Source of the DNA: JAODBQ01 sp047602055 | Lineage (GTDB): Bacteria; Actinomycetota; Acidimicrobiia; Acidimicrobiales; Ilumatobacteraceae | Reading direction: 5' to 3' | Length of the DNA: 64,000 nt | Assembly: GCA_047602055.1 (NCBI GenBank) | Contig: JASGIG010000001.1 | Span: forward strand, 2,356,001-2,420,000 | Shown: positions 46,768-55,362 of the stretch, one piece after another | How the letters are laid out: the number at the start of each line of letters is the position of its first letter | How positions within the stretch are numbered: position 1 is the stretch's first letter | Notes under the pieces: model-generated | Told to the model about the DNA's origin: nothing | The model's input: only the letters and a program-made list of their open reading frames with translations | Databases searched by the model: none | Program-made: the position numbers and the translations under genes

Positions 46768-48564
46768 ATGGCGTGCGGTGGGGCGGGGATAGAGGTGGAG
46801 AACACCGTCTGGAAGTATGCGCGTAGATACGCGTGGTTGCTGTTCGCTCTCCTTTCGGCTACGATTCTTGACGCCCTAGCCGGACTGGTGCCTGCATTCG
46901 CTTTCAGGGCTATTCTTGATACGGCCATTCCCGCGGGCGACCGAGCCTCGATCTATTGTCTGGCCCTCCTAGCAGTCGTGGCAGCGTTAGCCGACAGCGG
47001 CTTGTCGTTGTTGCAGCGGTGGTGCTGCACGCGGGTTGGCGAGGGCATGGTCTACGACTTGCGTCGAGCACTATTCTCGAAGTTGCAGCGGATGCCGTTG
47101 GGTTTCTTTACTCAGACCAAAGTTGGGCTATTAACAGACCGTTTCGGTGCGGAAATGGTCGGCGTAGAGACCGCCGTTTCCAGCACTCTTGGCGTTGGCC
47201 TGAACAACGTTGCCATGTTCGTTGTAACTCTTGTTGCGATGCTCATGCTTGATTGGCAGGTGACTCTCCTTGCATTGATTATTATGCCGCTGTTTGTCCT
47301 GCCGTCCCGGCGTATTGGTCGGCGCTTACAGGTTCTGTCCGTCGCCAGCATGAACGCCGGTGGTGATCTCAGCGCGGATGTGGCTGAGCGCTTCAGCGTG
47401 TCTGGTGTTGAATTGGTCAAATTGTACGGGCGCGAAGAGGAAGAAGAAGCGAGGTTCGGCGCGCTGGCGCTGCGAGCGTACGAGGCGCGGGTGAGGTTGG
47501 CAATGTATGGGCGGGCGTACTTTGTGACGATCGGCCTGGTCGGCGCCTTGGGTTGCGCTGCGATCTATGGCTTCGGCGGTCAGCTGGCGGTCGACGGGCA
47601 CCTGTCTGCAGGCACGCTCGTCGCATTGGCAGCTCTCACGGCGCGGATGTATGGGCCACTTAACGGCCTCGTAGCCGCTCGTGTTGAGCTGATGACCGCA
47701 CACGCTAGCTTTGATCGTGTATTCGATCTTCTCGGTGCGCCCGAGGCACCAGCGGATCATCCCGCTGCAGCCGCTCTTTGCAATCCTCGCGGCGAGGTTC
47801 AGATGTGTAATGTGCGATTTAGTTACCCGGTTGGGTCTGGCCTCGGCAACCCACCCGAGCAAGCGCCGGATGCGGGTTTTGAATTCCCCGCCAGGGACGT
47901 CATTCGAGGAGTGTCGCTAACGATCGAACCAGGCGAGCGAGTTGCACTTGTCGGTGCGTCCGGATCCGGGAAGACGTCGCTTGCATCATTGATTCCGCGA
48001 CTGTACGACGTTTCTTCGGGCGCGGTGTTAATCGACGGACATGACGTACGCATGCTCTCGCGGCGATCGTTGAGGGCGGCTATAGGTGTCGTAAGTCAAG
48101 AGTCGTACCTGTTTCAGGATACCATAGAGGCGAATTTGCGCTTCGCTAAGCCGTCTGCAACGACGTCGGAGTTGGACCGGGCGTGTAGCCGCGCACAGAT
48201 TCTCGATGTCATCCGCCGAATGCCACGGGGATATGATACGGTAGTTGGCCAGCGCGGATCTGAGTTGAGCGGGGGTGAACGGCAGCGCTTATCGATCGCG
48301 CGGGTCCTTTTGAGGGACCCCGCGGTCGTAATCTTGGACGAAGCCACAAGCCATCTCGACAACGAGAACGATGCGCAGGTACAGGAGGCCTTGGACGAGG
48401 CTCTTCGTGGCCGCACATCGTTGGTGATAGCGCACCGGCTGTCGACCATTTATGGCTTGGACCGGATCCTCGTCCTTAGTGACGGATGCATAATCGAGGA
48501 GGGCACCCACGCGGACTTGGTGGCGCTTGGCGGCGCCTACGCCCGCATGAGCGAGGAGGCCTGA
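46768..48564 (+). CDS. ABC exporter without peptidase domain (LanT-like)
   Basis: About 598 aa from the ATG at 46768 (a GTG at 46795 is possible). The N-terminal six-TM ABC exporter domain begins at once (NTVWKYARRYAWLLFALLSATILDALAG), so there is no C39 cysteine peptidase. The ATPase domain has Walker A VALVGASGSGKTSL, Q-loop VVSQESYLF, signature LSGGERQRLSIARVLL, Walker B VVILDEATSHLD and H-loop IAHRLST. It probably exports the modified peptide. Leader removal must use a protease encoded elsewhere. No LanFEG-type immunity transporter follows. Confidence 0.88.
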   Translation: MACGGAGIEVENTVWKYARRYAWLLFALLSATILDALAGLVPAFAFRAILDTAIPAGDRASIYCLALLAVVAALADSGLSLLQRWCCTRVGEGMVYDLRRALFSKLQRMPLGFFTQTKVGLLTDRFGAEMVGVETAVSSTLGVGLNNVAMFVVTLVAMLMLDWQVTLLALIIMPLFVLPSRRIGRRLQVLSVASMNAGGDLSADVAERFSVSGVELVKLYGREEEEEARFGALALRAYEARVRLAMYGRAYFVTIGLVGALGCAAIYGFGGQLAVDGHLSAGTLVALAALTARMYGPLNGLVAARVELMTAHASFDRVFDLLGAPEAPADHPAAAALCNPRGEVQMCNVRFSYPVGSGLGNPPEQAPDAGFEFPARDVIRGVSLTIEPGERVALVGASGSGKTSLASLIPRLYDVSSGAVLIDGHDVRMLSRRSLRAAIGVVSQESYLFQDTIEANLRFAKPSATTSELDRACSRAQILDVIRRMPRGYDTVVGQRGSELSGGERQRLSIARVLLRDPAVVILDEATSHLDNENDAQVQEALDEALRGRTSLVIAHRLSTIYGLDRILVLSDGCIIEEGTHADLVALGGAYARMSEEA

Positions 48565-48611
48565 TGTTTGGTTGCCCACCATGCGCTCATCGGACATCCC
48601 AGGGGGTTGCT

Positions 48612-49665
48612 ATGGCGTTGAAGCGCACTGCTCGTGTTCCACGAGTCGAACCGTGTTTGGCACAAGCTGGCGAAGTTCTGCCGGAGCCGAACCTGCGCAA
48701 GATCAGGGCGATCGCCGCGGCGAGAGTGAAGACCGACAAGTCGACGCCAGGATCCTGGCGCAGCTGCTCGCCGCGGATTTCCTTCCCGAGACGTGGGTTG
48801 CTGACGACCGCACCCGACGGTTGCGGCGGTTGACGGTCCGGCGCGGTCATCTCCTCAGGCAGCACGTCCGGTTGAAGAATCAGGTGCACGCGATGCTGGC
48901 CCGCAACCTGGTGTCGACGTGCCCGCACGCCGACATGTTCTCCGCCGTCGGACGGCGCTTCCTCGCCGAGCAGGAACAGCCCAGCGACGAGTGGCGCAGC
49001 TTCGACGCGCTGATGCGCCAGCTGGACTTCCACGGCGCAGAGCTCGCCAAGGTCGAGCGCGACATCGGCATCGAAGCCATCGACGACCCGATTGTCACCC
49101 GCCTGATGACGGAACCCGGCATCGACGTCACCGTCGCAAGATCACTGTCGTCGCCGCGGTCGGTGACTTCTTCCGGTTCCCGACACCCGACCGGCTCGTC
49201 GCCTATCTCGGGCTCAACCCGAGAGTCCGCCAGTCCAGCAACGCCCCAGCGGTCCACGGCCGCATCACCAAAGCCGGCCCCGCCCAAGCCCGCGGGATGC
49301 TCGTCGAGGCCGCGTTCTCCGCGGCCCGCACACCCGGACCGATGCGCGCCTTCATCGGCGCATCCGCGACCGCCGCGGCGTGCAAGTCGCCACCGTCGCT
49401 GTGGCCCGTAAGCTGGTCATGCTGTGCTGGCACCTGGTCACCAACGGCGAGGATTGCGCCTTCGCCCCGGCCCAGCCTCACCGCCTACAAGCCCCGACGG
49501 CTCGAGCTCGCCGCCGGCGCCACCTCCCGCCGAGGGCCCGTCGCCGGACCCAGCCGGGACTACCACATCAAGCAGCTACGCGACGCCGAGAAGGCGCTCG
49601 TCGAGCAAGCCGAGCGGGCCTACGCCATCGCTGTCGGCCACTGGCAACCGAACGACTTGCGATGA
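48612..49665 (+). pseudogene. Degenerate IS110/IS1111-family transposase
   Basis: Pieces in three frames reconstruct an IS110-type protein: LRKIRAIAAARVKTDK, then DARILAQLLAADFLPETWVADDRTRRLRRLTVRRGHLLRQ. Next come FFRFPTPDRLVAYLGLNPRVRQS, HGRITKAGPAQARGMLVEAAFSAARTPGPM and QVATVAVARKLVMLCWHLV. The N-terminal RuvC-like part is missing and at least three frameshifts occur. It directly follows the ABC exporter gene and closes the lanthipeptide segment. Confidence 0.8.
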
Positions 49666-49899
49666 CCAAAGGTCTGTCGATGTCGAGCTCCGAAGGGTAG
49701 GAATCAGATGTCGCACACCCGCGGATAGACCCGATCGACCACTCACGGACCACGTCGGAAGAACCAGAGAGTCCTCGCCGGGGGGGGGTGGAGTGAGTCC
49801 CATCACGTGGTGTAGGAGGCCTCGACCATCGCTGGGGTGATGGTGGTCATCGTGCGATTCTCGGAAGCGACCAAGCCAACGAGAAGGACGCACGATGAC
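49666..49899. other. Short stretch between IS remnants
   Basis: No gene is visible. It includes a run of eight G around 49781-49788 and a possible RBS plus ATG (AGAAGGACGCACGATG, 49881-49896) cut off by the IS3-type relict at 49900. It is probably the start of a further interrupted element. Confidence 0.35.
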
Positions 49900-49969
49900 T
49901 GGTTTGCGTCTGACTTCGCCGCGGAGGATGGATCGCGAAATGACCCAAGGCTGGTTGTCTCCTCGATCA
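49900..49969 (+). repeat. 70-bp relict of the IS3-type element end, inverted
   Basis: TGGTTTGCGTCTGACTTCGC and the following 50 bp match the reverse complement of the OrfA-side end of copies 1-3, and the match stops at CTCGATCA. The rest of that copy is gone, replaced by the IS256-type element. It is a fourth, mostly deleted copy, opposite in orientation to the others. Confidence 0.85.
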
Positions 49970-50079
49970 GAGGTTGTCCCGGGTTCTGTTGAAGTGAGGT
50001 GGTGATCCCTCCCCGGGCGGTGCCGTTGCTGGCATCGTTCGGGGTCCTACCAAGACGCTCCGAAGGAGGAGGGATCACC

Positions 50080-50440
50080 GTGTCCAAGAAGGTACCGGTC
50101 GTGAAGATCACGACCCCGCAGGCGGCTGGCGAGTTGGCTGGTCTGCCGTTGGAAGCAACCGTTGCGATGGCCGATGTCGCCGTGGCGATGAGAGAAGGGC
50201 TGCTCGCGTTGTCGACTGCGGCGGGTCTGGTGGTGATGCGCCAGATGCTCGACGCCGAGCTCGCTGGGATCGTCGGCGCGAAGCACGCCAAGCTCGACGA
50301 GCGGGTCGGGAACTGGCACGGCACGACCAAGGGTCAGGTTGTGCTCGGTGCCCGCAAGATCAGCGTGGAGCGACCGCGTGGCCGTTACGTCGACGGCGGC
50401 GAGGTCGAGCTGGACACGTGGGCGACGTTCGCCAGTGAGG
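50080..50440 (+). pseudogene. IS256-family (mutator-type) transposase, N-terminal fragment
   Basis: About 120 residues from a GTG at 50080 with strong RBS (GAAGGAGGAGGG). The sequence MRQMLDAELAGIVGAKHAKLDERVGNWHGTTKGQVVLGARKISVERPRGRYVDG is the conserved N-terminus of mutator-type transposases. The catalytic DDE domain is missing because the IS3-type copy 3 begins at 50441. Confidence 0.85.
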
Positions 50441-50489
50441 TGAGGCGTTTCTGACTTTGCCGCGGAGAACGGGTTGGAAATGATCCAAC

Positions 50490-51567
50490 TCATGGGGTTT
50501 CCTCGGGGTTCGGGTGGTTGTGCCGGCGGTGGTGTTCGAGCCGTTCTTGTCGGGCTCGTTGGAGGCCTTGCCGGCGGGCCTCACGGATGGCTTGTCCTCG
50601 GCCGTAGTGCTCGTCGTCGGGGGTGACGTAGCCGATCGCTTCGTGCAGTCTCACGCTGTTGTACTCGATCCGCACACGGGCCAGCTCGACCTCGAGCACG
50701 ACAGGATCGACGATGTCTTCGAGGTGGGGCCACTCGCCCTTGATGTGCCCGAAGAAGCTCTCGATCCAGGCCTGGTCCGTCGGGGTGTGGGGCCGCCCGC
50801 GATGCTGCGCGATGGCCAGCAGCGTCATGAACGCCCGGGTGTCGCGCGAGGCCATCGGCGGGCCGTTGTCGGACACGGCGAGCAGGATCGGCCGGTTCGG
50901 GTTATCGACGGCCAGGTCGAGACGCGCGTCGGTGAGCAAGTCGAGCAGTCCTTCGGCCTCGACGGCGTGCTCGAAGATCACTTGCACTTGGGTGGCGGTC
51001 TCCTCGACAGACACGAGCGTGTCGATCCACCGTCGGCTGACCATGTCGACGATCGCGAACACGACCCGCCTGGCGCGGCTGAAGTGGGTGGCGTCGTAGA
51101 TCCAGATCCGGTTCGGTTCCCACACCAGCCACTCCGGCCACGGCTTCTTCTCGCTGCGGGTCCGCGGCGGCAGCTGAGGCACCACGAGCCCGTGAGCGGC
51201 CAGGACACGCCGGAACGTCGACGGGGCGACCCACACCAGACCCTCGTAGGAGCCGCGGTGGGCGAGCTTGCGGTGCGACCGGTCGATGGGCCCCCACCGC
51301 TCGACGATCTCCAGGATCGCGTCGATCTCGGCGGGCAGGATCCCATGCGCCGGATGGCCTCCGGGCGCCCGGTCGGCGAGCGTGCCGACATCGCGGCGGC
51401 GGGCCCGCCAGCGGTGGACACGGTCGTCGGACACCTGCCACAACGAGCACACCCAGCTGTGGGCGAACCCGCCGGCGACAGCGTCGTCGACAGTCTTGAG
51501 GACCAGCTCCTTGACATCGGCGGGGACTCTCGCCGGGAGCGCGCCGGTCAGCCCCAACCGGACTTTC
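50490..51567 (-). CDS. IS3-type transposase OrfB (copy 3), expressed by frameshift
   Basis: The catalytic part, reached from OrfA by a -1 shift. It has a helical domain (LVLKTVDDAVAGGFAHSWVCSLWQVSDDRVHRW), then the rve core with WIYDATHF, VSDNGPPMA and WIESFFGHIKGEWP. A C-terminal tail follows (YNSVRLHEAIGYVTPDDEHYGRG). All three acidic residues are present, so this copy could supply transposase for all copies. Confidence 0.85.
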
Positions 51568-51874
51568 CCCGGATCACCGCCAACTCGATCGCTTGCGCCT
51601 TGATCGCCTCGGTCAACGCCGCGATCTCGGTCCGCGCCGCGTCGAGCTCCCAGTTCCGTTCCTTGACCGGCCGGCCAGGCTGGCGGGCCAGCGCAGCCAA
51701 CGCCGCGTCCTTGACGGTGCGCCGGATCCCGATCACGGTCGACACGTCGACCTGCCACTTGCGCGCCGCGTCGGCCTGGGAGATCTCGCCCGCGGTCACC
51801 TGCAAGAAGATCTCCCACTTCGTCTCCGCCGACAACCTCTTCGGCTGCCTCCGCGTCCTCGCCTCGGTCATCAA
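51548..51874 (-). CDS. IS3-type transposase OrfA (copy 3)
   Basis: A complete 108-aa OrfA. Helix-turn-helix is in EIFLQVTAGEISQADAARKWQVDVSTVIGIRR. A coiled-coil/leucine-zipper segment follows (ERNWELDAARTEIAALTEAIKAQAIELAVI), and it ends GKSGWG. It binds the IS ends and acts as regulator or as the N-terminal part of the fused transposase. Confidence 0.88.
   Translation of the reverse strand: MMTEARTRRQPKRLSAETKWEIFLQVTAGEISQADAARKWQVDVSTVIGIRRTVKDAALAALARQPGRPVKERNWELDAARTEIAALTEAIKAQAIELAVIRGKSGWG
51563..51569 (-). promoter_or_regulatory. Putative -1 ribosomal frameshift heptamer G-GGA-AAG
   Basis: On the coding strand GGGAAAG lies five codons before the OrfA stop and fits the X-XXY-YYZ slip rule. 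Slipping back one base changes reading from ...IRGK-SGWG to ...GK-VRLGLTGALPARVP, exactly the OrfB frame. The same heptamer is conserved in copies 1 (29187-29193) and 2 (38541-38547). Confidence 0.6.
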
Positions 51875-52108
51875 CTGCTCCTCTCAACGTGATCGAGGAG
51901 ACAACCAGCCTTGGGTCATTTCGCGATCCATCCTCCGCGGCGAAGTCAGACGCAAACCACGACAGGTACCTTCTCCATCGGTGATCCCTCTCCTTGTTCA
52001 GGTGTCTTGGTGGACTCCCGAACCCTGCCAGCACGGCACGGCCCAGGGAGGGATCACCACCTCACTTCAACAGACCCCGGGAGTGCGCCCAGAAGAGGAA
52101 GGAGAACT

Positions 52109-52546
52109 TCACGTCCGGATCTGTGGGAGGGAGCTGGAACAGGAACGCGCACGGCCACCGGGCAACCGGATCTGGTCCCGTCCGTCACCGCGCCAGCTCC
52201 CTACCCGACCAACCTCTCGCGGGGCGCAGTAGCGCCGATAGCGACGGCCACCAACCAACCTCGAGCCGGGGATAACGCCGGCTCGATCGCGCCTTACGAG
52301 GCCAGTTCGAGAGCCGCCGACGAGCCCGACGATCGAGGTGTCGACGACGGCGAAGAACGTGGCGGTCCGAGCGCCCGTCGCACCGAGTGCGGCGCGGTCC
52401 GCCCAGTGATCGTCCGGTTGGGCCGCGGCGACAGCGTGAGTTGCGGCGAACGCCGAAGGTGCGTCCCGGAGCGCAGCGAGACGGATGGTCTTGAGAAGCG
52501 CGCCTTCGCCAGTTTGGACACGCCGCACGATCACCACGCCTGCCAT
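52109..52546 (-). pseudogene. Truncated or frameshifted GNAT acetyltransferase
   Basis: The N-terminal half (VVIVRRVQTGEGALLKTIRLAALRDAPSAFAATHA ... ATFFAVVDTSIVGLVGG) is a clear GNAT start. Downstream, the expected acetyl-CoA-binding segment is scattered among frames, and the gene ends about 30 bp from the IS256-type right end. Insertion-linked decay or sequence indels explain it. Confidence 0.65.
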
Positions 52547-52639
52547 CGCATGAGTCTGATGCCCGTCGATCGACGCTGCGCCCTGGTTTCGGCATGTGAC
52601 GTGAGACGGCCTCGGGCGAGACTGACCGTTGGCGCTGGA

Positions 52640-52969
52640 TCAGATCACGAAGACGCCTTGTTCGGTGTCGGCCTCGAAGCGATGCAGGTCGTCGGCCGGT
52701 GCGAGCACGGTCGCGGCGATCTCGTTGGTGCGCATCTCGCCGACGCGCGCCCAGACGACCTTGGGCGGGTGGCCTCGCACCAACGCGCGCTGGTTGAAGT
52801 CAGCGTCCTTCGACAGCACGACGAAGGCGTTGTCCCTCGCATATCGCCAGATCGCCTCGTCGGCAGAAGCAGCGAGGCCCACCGACGAGACATGAACGGT
52901 GCCCGGAAGCCGGGTCTCGAGAAGGCGAACGATCTTGGGCGACAGGTTCTCGTCGACCAAGAACCTCAC
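52640..52969 (-). CDS. DUF5615 PIN-like protein (toxin-like)
   Basis: A 109-aa protein beginning MRFLVDENLSPKIVRLLETRLPG, with WRYARDNAFVVLSKDADFNQRALVRG: the acidic D-E and K-D-D pattern of Mut7-C/PIN-like DUF5615 proteins. The start overlaps the end of the DUF433 gene (ATGA). DUF433/DUF5615 pairs are regarded as toxin-antitoxin-like; RNase activity is assumed from the fold. Confidence 0.85.
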   Translation of the reverse strand: MRFLVDENLSPKIVRLLETRLPGTVHVSSVGLAASADEAIWRYARDNAFVVLSKDADFNQRALVRGHPPKVVWARVGEMRTNEIAATVLAPADDLHRFEADTEQGVFVI

Positions 52970-53193
52970 GCTGGCGCGGCGAGGCGCCGCTCGCGCATGG
53001 CGGCGAACTCGAGCGCTGCGGTGACGTGATCAAGTGTCAGCGTCGGAAGGTCGTCCACGATCTCGGCCGGAGTCATCCCTGCGGCGAGATATTCGAGCAC
53101 GTCCACGACGGTGATGCGCGTGTCAACGAAGATCGGCTTCCCACTCCGGATCCCCGGGTTGGTGGTGATCAGATCGAGACGCGACTCAGCCAC
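52966..53193 (-). CDS. DUF433 protein (antitoxin-like)
   Basis: A 75-aa protein (LDLITTNPGIRSGKPIFVDTRITVVDVLEYLAAGMTPAEIVDDLPTLTLDHVTAALEFA) with the standard DUF433 pattern: GKPxFxxTRIxVxxVL and a helix-turn-helix-like segment. It is translated first and coupled to the DUF5615 gene. It marks the right edge of the accessory region. Confidence 0.88.
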   Translation of the reverse strand: MAESRLDLITTNPGIRSGKPIFVDTRITVVDVLEYLAAGMTPAEIVDDLPTLTLDHVTAALEFAAMRERRLAAPA

Positions 53194-53208
53194 GACGCGA
53201 GCGTAACG

Positions 53209-54030
53209 TCAGCGCAGGAACGTGGCGATCGCGTCGGCGACGGCGTCGGGTCGCTCGTACGGGGCGAGGTGCCCGGCCGCGGCGATCGTCGCCGTCGCCG
53301 CCTGCGGCAGCGCTTGCGACCACGCCTCGGCGTACGCCGGCGGCAGCAGGCGGTCGTCGTCGCCCCACACCAGCAGCGTCTCGTTCGTCACGCGGTAGAG
53401 GCGCTTGGACAGGCGGCGGTTGGGGATCGGGAACAGGATCTTGCCGGCCGTGCCGAGGCGGCGGTTGTTGCCGATCAGGAAGCGCTGGATCGCCTCGGTG
53501 TCGCTGAAGTCGCCGCCGCCGCCGGCGAGCAGCGCCGTGCCGACGGCAGCGTCGTGGAACAGCAGCGGCGGGAACTCGTACGGCAGCAGCGAGTAGATGT
53601 CGGTGATCGGGTGGTCGTCGAGCCACAGCCCGAGCGGGTCGACGAGCACGAGCTTGCCGTAGCCGTACGGCGCCAGCGCGGCCATCTCGGCGGCGATCAT
53701 CGCCCCCATCGAGTGGCCGACGAGGTGCGCCGCGCCCGGGGCGATGCCGAGGGCCTCGACGACGTCGGCGCCGTGCAGCGCGAAGTCGAGCATGTCGTCG
53801 ATCGCACCCTCGCCGCCGGTGTCGCTGTAGCCCGGCCAGATCGGCGCGTGGACGCGGAACCCGGCATCGGCCAGGCACACCAGCGCCGGCTCGCCGCCGA
53901 GCGGACCGGTGAAGCCGTGGAAGGCGACGATCGGCGTGCCGTCCTCGGGACCGCCGGTGAGGACCGTCGCGTCGATGCCGCGGCGGGTGGTGACGACGGT
54001 GCTCGTCAGCTCGGACGTCGACGTGCTCAC
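53209..54030 (-). CDS. Alpha/beta hydrolase
   Basis: A 273-aa enzyme from the GTG at 54030, overlapping the stop of the LLM gene. The fold is indicated by GTPIVAFHGFTGPLGGEPAL (oxyanion HG), nucleophile elbow LVGHSMGAMIAAEMAAL, acid in LLVWGDDDRLLPP and histidine in AAAGHLAPYERPD. It is translationally coupled to the luciferase-like monooxygenase, so probably acts on its product. A meta-cleavage-product or ester substrate is possible but unproven. Confidence 0.85.
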   Translation of the reverse strand: MSTSTSELTSTVVTTRRGIDATVLTGGPEDGTPIVAFHGFTGPLGGEPALVCLADAGFRVHAPIWPGYSDTGGEGAIDDMLDFALHGADVVEALGIAPGAAHLVGHSMGAMIAAEMAALAPYGYGKLVLVDPLGLWLDDHPITDIYSLLPYEFPPLLFHDAAVGTALLAGGGGDFSDTEAIQRFLIGNNRRLGTAGKILFPIPNRRLSKRLYRVTNETLLVWGDDDRLLPPAYAEAWSQALPQAATATIAAAGHLAPYERPDAVADAIATFLR

Positions 54031-55301
54031 GGCCGGGCCTCCGACGGCACCTGCGGATCGCGCCGGGCGGACTCGACGGTCTGCTCGCCGCGCACCCGGC
54101 CGGCCAGCGGCTTGATCCACCAGCGGTCGTCGCCGTCGTGGTCGGGCCACATGTTGCGCAGCTTCGGCATCACCTGCTCGGCGAACAGCTTCGTCGAGTA
54201 GCGCGTCTTCCAGTCCGGCTGGTTGCCGTTGTGCATCAGGCAGAACACGTGGCCGAGGCGCAGCGTTGAGATCATGTCCTTCATCCGGTCGGTGACGGTG
54301 GCGGGGGAGCCGGCGATGACGAACCCACCGTCGACGAGGTCCTTCCACGTCAGATGGGTGAACACCTCGCGGTTCTCGGCGCGGAACTGGTCGAGCACGC
54401 CGGCCTTGATCGTGTTGATCGTGCGGTAGCCGGGCGGGTCGGAGAAGCCGGGGTAGACGTGCAGGCAGCGGTTGAAGAAGTACAGGATGTGCTCGCTGTA
54501 CACCCGCTCGGCCTCCTCGTCGGTGTCGGCGACGGCGATGATCTGGGCGAACGCCGCCCGGTACGGCGAGTCGTCCTTGCCCCGCTCGGCGACACGCTCC
54601 CAGTAGCCGTCGAGCAGCTTCTTGCCGGCGAGGTACCCGCCGAAGGACAGGTACGAGTAGTTGTAGTCGTGGTCGAGGCAGAAGTCCCACGTCTCCACCG
54701 AGCCGCCGCCGGGGATGTAGATCGGCGGGTGCGGCTGCTGGATCGGCTTCGGCCAGCAGTTGACGTAGCGCAGCTGGTTGTACTTGCCGTCGAAGGCGAA
54801 CGGCTCCGTCGACGACCACGCCTTCATGATCAGGTCGTGGGCCTCGCCGTACTTGTCACGGGTCAGCGCCGGGATCTGCCCGTAGCAGAAGTTCGTGTCC
54901 ATCGGCGTGCCCACCGGGAAGCCGGCGACGAGGCGGCCGCCGCTGATGCAGTCGAGCATCGCGAACTCCTCGGCCACCCGGATCGGCGGGTTGTACAGCG
55001 CGATCGAGTTGCCGATGACGCAGATCGCCGCCTGGCTCGTGCGCCGCGCCAGGCCGGCGGCGATGATGTTCGGGCTCGGCATGATGCCGTAGCCGTTCTG
55101 GTGGTGCTCGTTGCAGCCGATCCCGTCGAAGCCCAGCGAGTCGGCGTACTCGAGCTGGTCCATGTACTCGTTGTAGACGGCGTTCGCCCGGGCCGGGTCG
55201 AACAGCGTGTTGGGGATGTCGACCCACACGGAACGGTTCTGCTCGCGGAAGTCGTCCGGCAGGTCGGGCCACGGCATGAGGTTGAACCAGGTGAACTTCA
55301 C
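54027..55301 (-). CDS. LLM-class flavin-dependent monooxygenase
   Basis: A 424-aa luciferase-like enzyme from a GTG at 55301 (VKFTWFNLMPWPDLPDDF). Characteristic segments are YADSLGFDGIGCNEHHQNGYGIMPSPNIIAAGLARRTS, EEFAMLDCISGGRLVAGFPVGTPMDTNFCYG and HPPIYIPGGGSVETWDF. The bacterial luciferase-type N-E-H-H motif suggests FMN-dependent oxygenation. The downstream hydrolase is coupled by a 4-nt overlap. The substrate is unknown. Confidence 0.85.
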   Translation of the reverse strand: MKFTWFNLMPWPDLPDDFREQNRSVWVDIPNTLFDPARANAVYNEYMDQLEYADSLGFDGIGCNEHHQNGYGIMPSPNIIAAGLARRTSQAAICVIGNSIALYNPPIRVAEEFAMLDCISGGRLVAGFPVGTPMDTNFCYGQIPALTRDKYGEAHDLIMKAWSSTEPFAFDGKYNQLRYVNCWPKPIQQPHPPIYIPGGGSVETWDFCLDHDYNYSYLSFGGYLAGKKLLDGYWERVAERGKDDSPYRAAFAQIIAVADTDEEAERVYSEHILYFFNRCLHVYPGFSDPPGYRTINTIKAGVLDQFRAENREVFTHLTWKDLVDGGFVIAGSPATVTDRMKDMISTLRLGHVFCLMHNGNQPDWKTRYSTKLFAEQVMPKLRNMWPDHDGDDRWWIKPLAGRVRGEQTVESARRDPQVPSEARP

Positions 55302-55362
55302 CGAGTCAGCCTCGCGTGGCGCTCTCGTCTTCGTCGGGCCGGGCGACGCCTTGAGCATGCGG

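Larger units (their letters stand above)
50441..51959 (-). mobile_element. IS3-type element, copy 3 (1519 bp), probable parental form
   Basis: Same ends as copies 1 and 2 but lacking the extra base found in each of them, at different positions. OrfA and OrfB are therefore in their natural relative frames. It is inserted in the IS256-type transposase gene. Flanks (GAGG left, CGAC right) show no target duplication, which agrees with an adjacent deletion. Confidence 0.9.
49981..52078. mobile_element. IS256-type element interrupted by IS3-type copy 3
   Basis: Inverted repeats CTGTTGAAGTGAGGTGGTGA (near 49986) and its reverse complement TCACCACCTCACTTCAACAG (near 52053) mark the two ends. Between them remain only the 5' third of an IS256-type transposase, copy 3 of the IS3-type element and about 85 bp of right-end sequence. 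Most of the transposase gene was thus deleted during or after the nested insertion. Confidence 0.82.

Noticed and set aside
54027..55301. LLM monooxygenase considered as a tailoring enzyme of the lanthipeptide (as in actagardine oxidation)
   Set aside because: It lies 5.5 kb outside the cluster, beyond the IS pile and toxin-antitoxin-like pair, and is coupled to an unrelated hydrolase with core-like codon use.
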